A stretch of 64,000 bases of DNA from Natronocalculus amylovorans (GTDB lineage: Archaea; Halobacteriota; Halobacteria; Halobacteriales; Haloferacaceae): assembly GCF_023638035.1 (NCBI RefSeq), contig NZ_JAKRVX010000004.1:1-64000 (forward strand), read 5' to 3'. The translations under genes and the position numbers were made by a program. The number at the start of each line of letters is the position of its first letter. Positions within the stretch are counted from its first letter, which is position 1. Below the pieces are notes generated by a model that was not told where the DNA came from, made no database searches, and saw only the letters and a list, made by a program, of their open reading frames with translations. Below, piece by piece: positions 59,513-64,000 of this stretch.

Positions 59513-59944
59513 CTATTTGGCGAAGCCAATGACACGATCGGTGAGGTGCCACAGTGCAACGCCGGTTGCAGCGCCGATCGTATTCACCAGAATATCTACC
59601 AGACTAAATGTTCGGGTAGGGAGTGTGTATTGCAGCAGTTCGATGAGTGCCCCAAATCCAACGGTGATAAAGAAGACACCAATCAGCAGTTGTGATCGTG
59701 AGTAATCCAGATGAAAGGTTGCATATGAGAGTGCAACAGCAAGCCCCATGTAGCCAAGAAAATGCAGCCACATCGAGTATGGGAAGATGCCAAAGGGGCC
59801 AGACGAGATGCCACCGCTCCCTGGGGCGGGGACGATCGAATAGTACAGGAGGAGCAAAATTGCAGCCGTCGCAAGAAAGACTCGCACTGAAAACGGAAGC
59901 ACTGGAAGGCGAATGCTGTGTTTCTGTTTAGGCGATCGGTCCAT
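59513..59944 (-). CDS. VanZ-family membrane protein
   Basis: A 143-aa protein with four transmembrane segments (VRVFLATAAILLLLYYSI, MWLHFLGYMGLAVALSY, LLIGVFFITVGFGALIELLQ, LVDILVNTIGAATGVALW). The pattern IEL-x-Q and S(L/V)VDI-x-VNT-x-G is characteristic of VanZ-like proteins. The start at 59944 places MDRSPKQKHS before the first helix. VanZ-like proteins are found in cell-envelope clusters but the biochemical role is unsettled. It is divergent from the transglutaminase-like gene at 60077. Confidence 0.75.
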   Translation of the reverse strand: MDRSPKQKHSIRLPVLPFSVRVFLATAAILLLLYYSIVPAPGSGGISSGPFGIFPYSMWLHFLGYMGLAVALSYATFHLDYSRSQLLIGVFFITVGFGALIELLQYTLPTRTFSLVDILVNTIGAATGVALWHLTDRVIGFAK

Positions 59945-60076
59945 GGAGGTCTGTCTACTGTTTTGAAATGACTCAACACCCAAAGCAGTTCGTGATTTGA
60001 ATTCGCGTTGTCAATTGGTCGCGGAAGAGCACTCGGTGAGTTTATTATGCGCAAAGCTACAATCGTCAATAGATAG

Positions 60077-62536
60077 ATGAGTGCATCGAGTGGGCCCCGA
60101 CAAGATCGTCGGGTCGGAGATTTTGTGATTGCTCTCACGTGTTTGCTTGCGCTTGGACTGCTTGCAGTCTCATTTACGGGCGGCGCAACACTCGGTGCAC
60201 CAGGAACTGGGGATGAAACAGACACCACGACAGCGGCCGTTGAGCGAGTTGATCATCCTGGGCTTGTTGGCGGTGGGAGTCTGGGTGGTGCTGCAGAGAA
60301 CCCGATCGGAACCGGTGTGGCAAACGAATCGAATCCGTTCACCAACAGCTCCGATGAATTGCAGTTTGTGGTAGAAACCACCCAGCCGAGCTACTGGCGT
60401 GTTGATGGCTACACCACATACGAGAATGGAACGTGGGTACGGACCGGTGACTCCGAGCGGTACAGCGACACACTCGCTGCGACTGGACGTATCAGTGATG
60501 AGGTGTCTCACCAAATAACACTCACACGACAGGCAAGTGCAGCACCAACATCCTGGCAGCCAGCGACGATCGAGAATCTCGATGATGTTGGCGTGGATGT
60601 AAGTTCTGAAACCGGGCTGTTGCTTGTTGAGCCAACACCAATCGGCCGTAATTACACTGTCGAGACATATCAGTACGAACCGGACCTCCAACAGCTTCGA
60701 AGCTCACAAGAAAACTATCCTGCCTCAATCCGACAGCAATACACCGCCCTGCCGGATGACCTTCCAGACCGTATCTCGGTGTTAGGTGATGAGCTAACTG
60801 AAGAGACCGAAACGCCGGTTGAAGCGGCCTGTGAGATCGAATCGTGGATTCAAGACACGCATGACTACGATCGATCGGTAACCCATGATGAAGCAGGGGC
60901 AGACCCGATCGAACAGTACCTGTTTGAGATGGACGCTGGGAACGCAGAGTATGCTGCATCGAGCATGGTCGTGTTGTTGCGATCGCAAGGCATCCCTGCT
61001 CGGTATGTCACTGGCTATGCGCCAGGTGCGATTGACGGAGATGGAACGTATACAGTACATAGCGTGCACTCACACGCATGGGTTGAGGTGTATGTGACTG
61101 GTCATGGTTGGATTCCGTTCGACCCAACCGATCCTGCCGATCGGATGGCTGTTGAGTCGGACGCGCTCGGTCCAGATACTGAGATGGCAGATGTTATGCT
61201 TCCATCCCAGTGTGGGGAGCCGATCGAGGCTGAAGAAGATGAAGAGAGTACACAGGACGACGATACAGATGATACTGAAGACGGCTCAGGTGGGACTGAA
61301 GATGGCTCCACAAACCAGACGGAAGAGAATGAGGAGGGAGACTCTGAAGAAGAAATCCAAGAGAGCGAACTAGAGATCACGGTCTCAGTTTCACCAGAGC
61401 CGCTTGTTATTGGTGGCGACGCAACGATCGGCACAGAGATCGAGAATGAAAATGATTCACTGTCGGGAGCGACAGTGATGCTGAATGAGAGCGTTGTTGG
61501 CGTCACAAATGACAGTGGTGGGCTTGAGTTTACAGTTCCATCATCGATCGACGAGGGTGAGACTACCCTTCGGATCACAGATGAAGATCGAGAGATCGAC
61601 CATGAGCAGACGGTCACTGTTGGAGAGTTACGTCTCACCAGCGATTCCGAAGAGGTATTGGCGCTGCCGGGTCAGAACATCTCTGTAATAACAACCGTCG
61701 GCGAGGAGCCAGTCGAGAACGCGACGATCGCCCACGACGGTTCGACGCTTGCACAGACGGATTCGGATGGAGTCGCTTCGATCCCGATCTCAGCAACCGG
61801 CGTCACGGTGTCGGCTGAATACGTGGGGCAGTCTGTGACGCTCTCGGTGACGAATCAGTTCTTGCTTTTGACGGGATTGGGTGTGTTTATTCTCATTCTT
61901 GGCACCGTTGGTACAGTACTCTCATCCCGTGAATCGGATACAATTAGTACCGCACAGACACGGATTAGTGGGCTTAGCGATCGGATCGAGCAGCGACTCA
62001 TCAATGCGATCGCATGGATCGAGGCAACACTCACACGCCCGGAGCTGCGCACTGAGACATCACTTGGCGCAAAACTGTGGTGGGTGGTTACTGCACCAAT
62101 GGTTCTGCTCCGTGCAGTATGGAAGCGCCGCCCTGATTCGATCGTCAGCGCAATCTGGACATCTGTGTACGGATTCTATACGTTCATTCGTGGACTGTTT
62201 GGACGGGGAACAGAAGCAGAGACAGATCCAACAAGTGAGAATGCATCCGATCGAGATTCGACGGGATCGTCAGATCCAGAAGCGCAGGGCCGATCCATCG
62301 GTTCGATCTGGCGCTCATTCATTCGGGTCGTCTTTGGCCGTATCTCTCCGAACCAAACAGCAGGCGAGCTTGCACAGCAGGCAATTCAGAAAGGATTCCC
62401 ACGAGAACCCGTGATTCGAATTACAACTGCGTTCCGTGAAGCTGTGTATGGGCCACGTCGAGACGGGCAGGATATGACAGAGGCGGCGACCGCACTGTCT
62501 GCGATCGAGCAATCACAATCGGAGGAGACAGAGTAA
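60077..62536 (+). CDS. Transglutaminase-like/DUF4129 membrane protein, catalytic Cys absent
   Basis: An 819-aa protein with an N-terminal membrane segment (residues 14-36). A TgpA-type transglutaminase core spans ~245-350: VEAACEIESWIQDTHDY, GNAEYAASSMVVLLRSQGIP and ARYVTGY, HSHAWVEVY and GWIPFDPT. The His (333) and Asp (349) are present, but the Cys expected in the GxCEYFA position is Ala290. An acidic linker (~375-440), CARDB/Big-like domains and a membrane helix (~595) follow. A C-terminal DUF4129-like domain (TAGELAQQAIQKGFPREPV, FREAVYG) completes the TgpA order. Its stop overlaps the next start (TAATG). Enzyme activity is doubtful. Confidence 0.8.
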   Translation: MSASSGPRQDRRVGDFVIALTCLLALGLLAVSFTGGATLGAPGTGDETDTTTAAVERVDHPGLVGGGSLGGAAENPIGTGVANESNPFTNSSDELQFVVETTQPSYWRVDGYTTYENGTWVRTGDSERYSDTLAATGRISDEVSHQITLTRQASAAPTSWQPATIENLDDVGVDVSSETGLLLVEPTPIGRNYTVETYQYEPDLQQLRSSQENYPASIRQQYTALPDDLPDRISVLGDELTEETETPVEAACEIESWIQDTHDYDRSVTHDEAGADPIEQYLFEMDAGNAEYAASSMVVLLRSQGIPARYVTGYAPGAIDGDGTYTVHSVHSHAWVEVYVTGHGWIPFDPTDPADRMAVESDALGPDTEMADVMLPSQCGEPIEAEEDEESTQDDDTDDTEDGSGGTEDGSTNQTEENEEGDSEEEIQESELEITVSVSPEPLVIGGDATIGTEIENENDSLSGATVMLNESVVGVTNDSGGLEFTVPSSIDEGETTLRITDEDREIDHEQTVTVGELRLTSDSEEVLALPGQNISVITTVGEEPVENATIAHDGSTLAQTDSDGVASIPISATGVTVSAEYVGQSVTLSVTNQFLLLTGLGVFILILGTVGTVLSSRESDTISTAQTRISGLSDRIEQRLINAIAWIEATLTRPELRTETSLGAKLWWVVTAPMVLLRAVWKRRPDSIVSAIWTSVYGFYTFIRGLFGRGTEAETDPTSENASDRDSTGSSDPEAQGRSIGSIWRSFIRVVFGRISPNQTAGELAQQAIQKGFPREPVIRITTAFREAVYGPRRDGQDMTEAATALSAIEQSQSEETE

Positions 62537-63285
62537 TGCAGATTGATTTCAATCTGGATCGTGACCAGACGATCGCTCGTATCCAACAGGTTGGCCCGAT
62601 CGCGGCTGCAGTGGTATTACTGCTTGTTGGCGGATTGCTTGCCTTCTTTAGCGGTCCACTGCCATCGGCCATCGCTGATCGGGTTATCACTGTGATTCCA
62701 TCGCCGGTAACGACAGTACCGATCGTGTTAGCACTCCTTTTGGGGCTTGTCATGAGTGTCTATCTTCGGTCGGGACACACAGACCACCCTGGTGGATTAG
62801 TTGATCGTGACTCGCCACCCGAAAAACCACGCACAGCACCAGTTCGCGTTGGTGCTTCGTTTGAGTCGACACTCACAGAGGCAACAAACACGGTTCGCCT
62901 CAAAGACGTCTCATACCAAGAAACGGAGCCGTACGAACAACTCAGAGAAACAGCGATCGAGCGACTCCGACTCACACAGACACTTGATCGCGAGGAAGTC
63001 GTCACAATGCTTGAAGAAGGTCAGTGGACAGAGACCGCGGTCGCACAAGCATTCTTTGCCGAGACGCAGGCGTATCCGCCCGGGTTTCAACTTCGACGTT
63101 GGGGTGAACCAGGGGCTGCATATCAGGAGGCAATTAGACAGACAACTGTTGCGATCGGCCAGATTGGGACCGAGCGTGCTACTGAAGCGGAGTCAGACGC
63201 ATCGATGACGTGGAGACAGCGCCTTGCGTCGGCAGTGGGAGTGGAAGCCACAACAGCAGATGAGCAGGTGACAGAGAATGTTTGA
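62536..63285 (+). CDS. Two-TM membrane protein of the transglutaminase/DUF58 operon
   Basis: A 249-aa protein. Helix 1 is GPIAAAVVLLLVGGLLAFFSG (residues 18-38), and helix 2 is SPVTTVPIVLALLLGLVMSVYL (~56-77). The cytoplasmic remainder is charged, with RETAIERLRLTQTLDREEVV and ETAVAQAFFAETQAYPPGFQL. Its start is in the preceding stop codon (TAATG), and the DUF58 gene begins eight bases before its end. The gene type (often called DUF7269 in haloarchaea) is always in this position with transglutaminase and DUF58. The function is not known to me. Confidence 0.65.
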   Translation: MQIDFNLDRDQTIARIQQVGPIAAAVVLLLVGGLLAFFSGPLPSAIADRVITVIPSPVTTVPIVLALLLGLVMSVYLRSGHTDHPGGLVDRDSPPEKPRTAPVRVGASFESTLTEATNTVRLKDVSYQETEPYEQLRETAIERLRLTQTLDREEVVTMLEEGQWTETAVAQAFFAETQAYPPGFQLRRWGEPGAAYQEAIRQTTVAIGQIGTERATEAESDASMTWRQRLASAVGVEATTADEQVTENV

Positions 63286-64000
63286 ACGATCGACTCGCTG
63301 GCGGGTTGCGATCGCGATCACGATCGCACTCAGTGCGGTTGGGGTCTGGCTTGGCCAGTCGCTGTTGTTTGTGGCTGCAATGGTCCCGATCGTGTTTGTA
63401 GCGTACAGTGCATTGACGAGTGCACCTGCAATAGATGAGCAACTCGTACTGACACGCACCATTCGGCCACAGTATACGTATGCTGGTCGAAGCGTCTCAG
63501 TAACGCTCACCGTCGAAAATCAAAGTGCGCAGACAATTCCAGACCTTCGGATTGTCGATGGCGTCCCAGCGGAGTTGGCTGTGGAGGATGGCTCACCACG
63601 TGCAGGGTTGACGCTCCGTAGCGGAGAGACAGCGACTATTGATTATACGGTTCGGTCCCGCTACGGTGAGTTTCAGTTCGATCCAGCAACAGTCCGAACA
63701 CAAAGTCTCTCCGCAGCAAGCATCTATACGACGACGGCTGCTGTGTCGGGTGACACGCAACTCACCGCACAGTTCGATCCACAGCAGTACCCACTGCGAG
63801 ATGAGACAACGGCACTGTCTGGTGGGTTAGTTTCGGATCGAGCCAACGAAGGCCTTGAATTCCACAGCATCCGTGCGTACCACCCTGGCGATCCAATCGC
63901 ACGGATTAATTGGCGACAGTATGCTCGCGAGCGGGTGCTCTCAACGATCGACTACCGAGAAGAAGAAGCCACAGAGGTCATTCTCCTTGTCGATGCTCGT
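63278..64000 (+). CDS. DUF58 domain protein (5' part; continues past the window)
   Basis: 241 codons of an open frame that runs off the window. Two transmembrane helices at the start (VAIAITIALSAVGVWL and SLLFVAAMVPIVFVAYSA) are followed by a beta-rich part (QYTYAGRSVSVTLTVENQS). The DUF58 signature is RAYHPGDPIARINWRQYARERVLSTIDYREEE, then the first strand of a VWA-like fold (EVILLVDAR). DUF58 proteins usually pair with a MoxR ATPase and transglutaminase. The start overlaps the previous gene by eight bases. Confidence 0.85.
   Translation, partial: MFERSTRWRVAIAITIALSAVGVWLGQSLLFVAAMVPIVFVAYSALTSAPAIDEQLVLTRTIRPQYTYAGRSVSVTLTVENQSAQTIPDLRIVDGVPAELAVEDGSPRAGLTLRSGETATIDYTVRSRYGEFQFDPATVRTQSLSAASIYTTTAAVSGDTQLTAQFDPQQYPLRDETTALSGGLVSDRANEGLEFHSIRAYHPGDPIARINWRQYARERVLSTIDYREEEATEVILLVDAR

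Noticed and set aside
1-64000. tRNA, rRNA or replication-origin features
   Set aside because: No cloverleaf-like sequence, rRNA stretch or Orc1/Cdc6 gene with origin repeats was recognised by eye.

Overview
The window reads as chromosomal DNA of an extremely halophilic archaeon (class Halobacteria). The proteins are strongly acidic, Tat signal peptides with a lipobox are common, and several large secreted proteins end in a PGF-CTERM (archaeosortase) tail. Haloarchaeal-type regulators (HalOD1, HTH_10 with GAF, 7TM histidine kinase) and an AglF-type N-glycosylation gene are also present. Base composition is only moderately GC-rich for this class and CGATCG is strikingly frequent, which would fit a low-GC haloarchaeon such as a Haloquadratum relative. 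The genus cannot be fixed from the sequence alone.

Layout. 0.1-9.1 kb: the end of an IS200/IS605-like element, a TetR regulator, and a complete molybdenum hydroxylase locus. That locus has an XdhC/CoxF-like factor, a CoxE-like VWA protein and a CoxD/MoxR AAA ATPase on the minus strand, then a MobA-like cytidylyltransferase and coxS-coxL-coxM on the plus strand. CoxL carries AYRGAGR, the form II (putative CO dehydrogenase) signature. 9.3-20.3 kb: one giant cell-surface gene (3671 aa) with two beta-helix regions, CARDB-like modules, eleven ~102-aa repeats and a PGF-CTERM tail. 20.4-25.3 kb: a HalOD1 protein, a MOSC protein, a small conserved-looking ORF and a response regulator/histidine kinase pair.

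25.3-46.9 kb: a surface/secretome region. It holds six paralogous Tat lipoproteins in two clusters that share a near-identical promoter, a PrsW-like protease operon, a subtilase, a PGF-CTERM protein, a PAS histidine kinase and a GLUG-repeat membrane protein. A collapsed second copy of the PrsW operon lies at 36.4-36.6 kb. 44.2-49.5 kb: IS remnants, a two-gene operon of unknown function, a broken antitoxin, a VapBC-like pair and a possible TumE-like pair.

49.6-59.9 kb: an N-glycosylation/sugar island with a flippase, two glycosyltransferases, a ParB-like protein cut by an IS end, AglF, a sugar epimerase, undecaprenyl-diphosphatase-like UppP and VanZ. A coiled-coil protein and a pilin gene with an in-frame amber codon interrupt it. 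60.1-64.0 kb: a transglutaminase-like/DUF4129 membrane protein, a small membrane protein and the start of a DUF58 protein, in one overlapping operon that runs off the window.

Taken together, the window couples a trace-gas/aldehyde-type oxidation locus with a large investment in exported proteins and in enzymes for their glycosylation. Decayed IS605-type ends and deletion scars show that the accessory parts are being rearranged.
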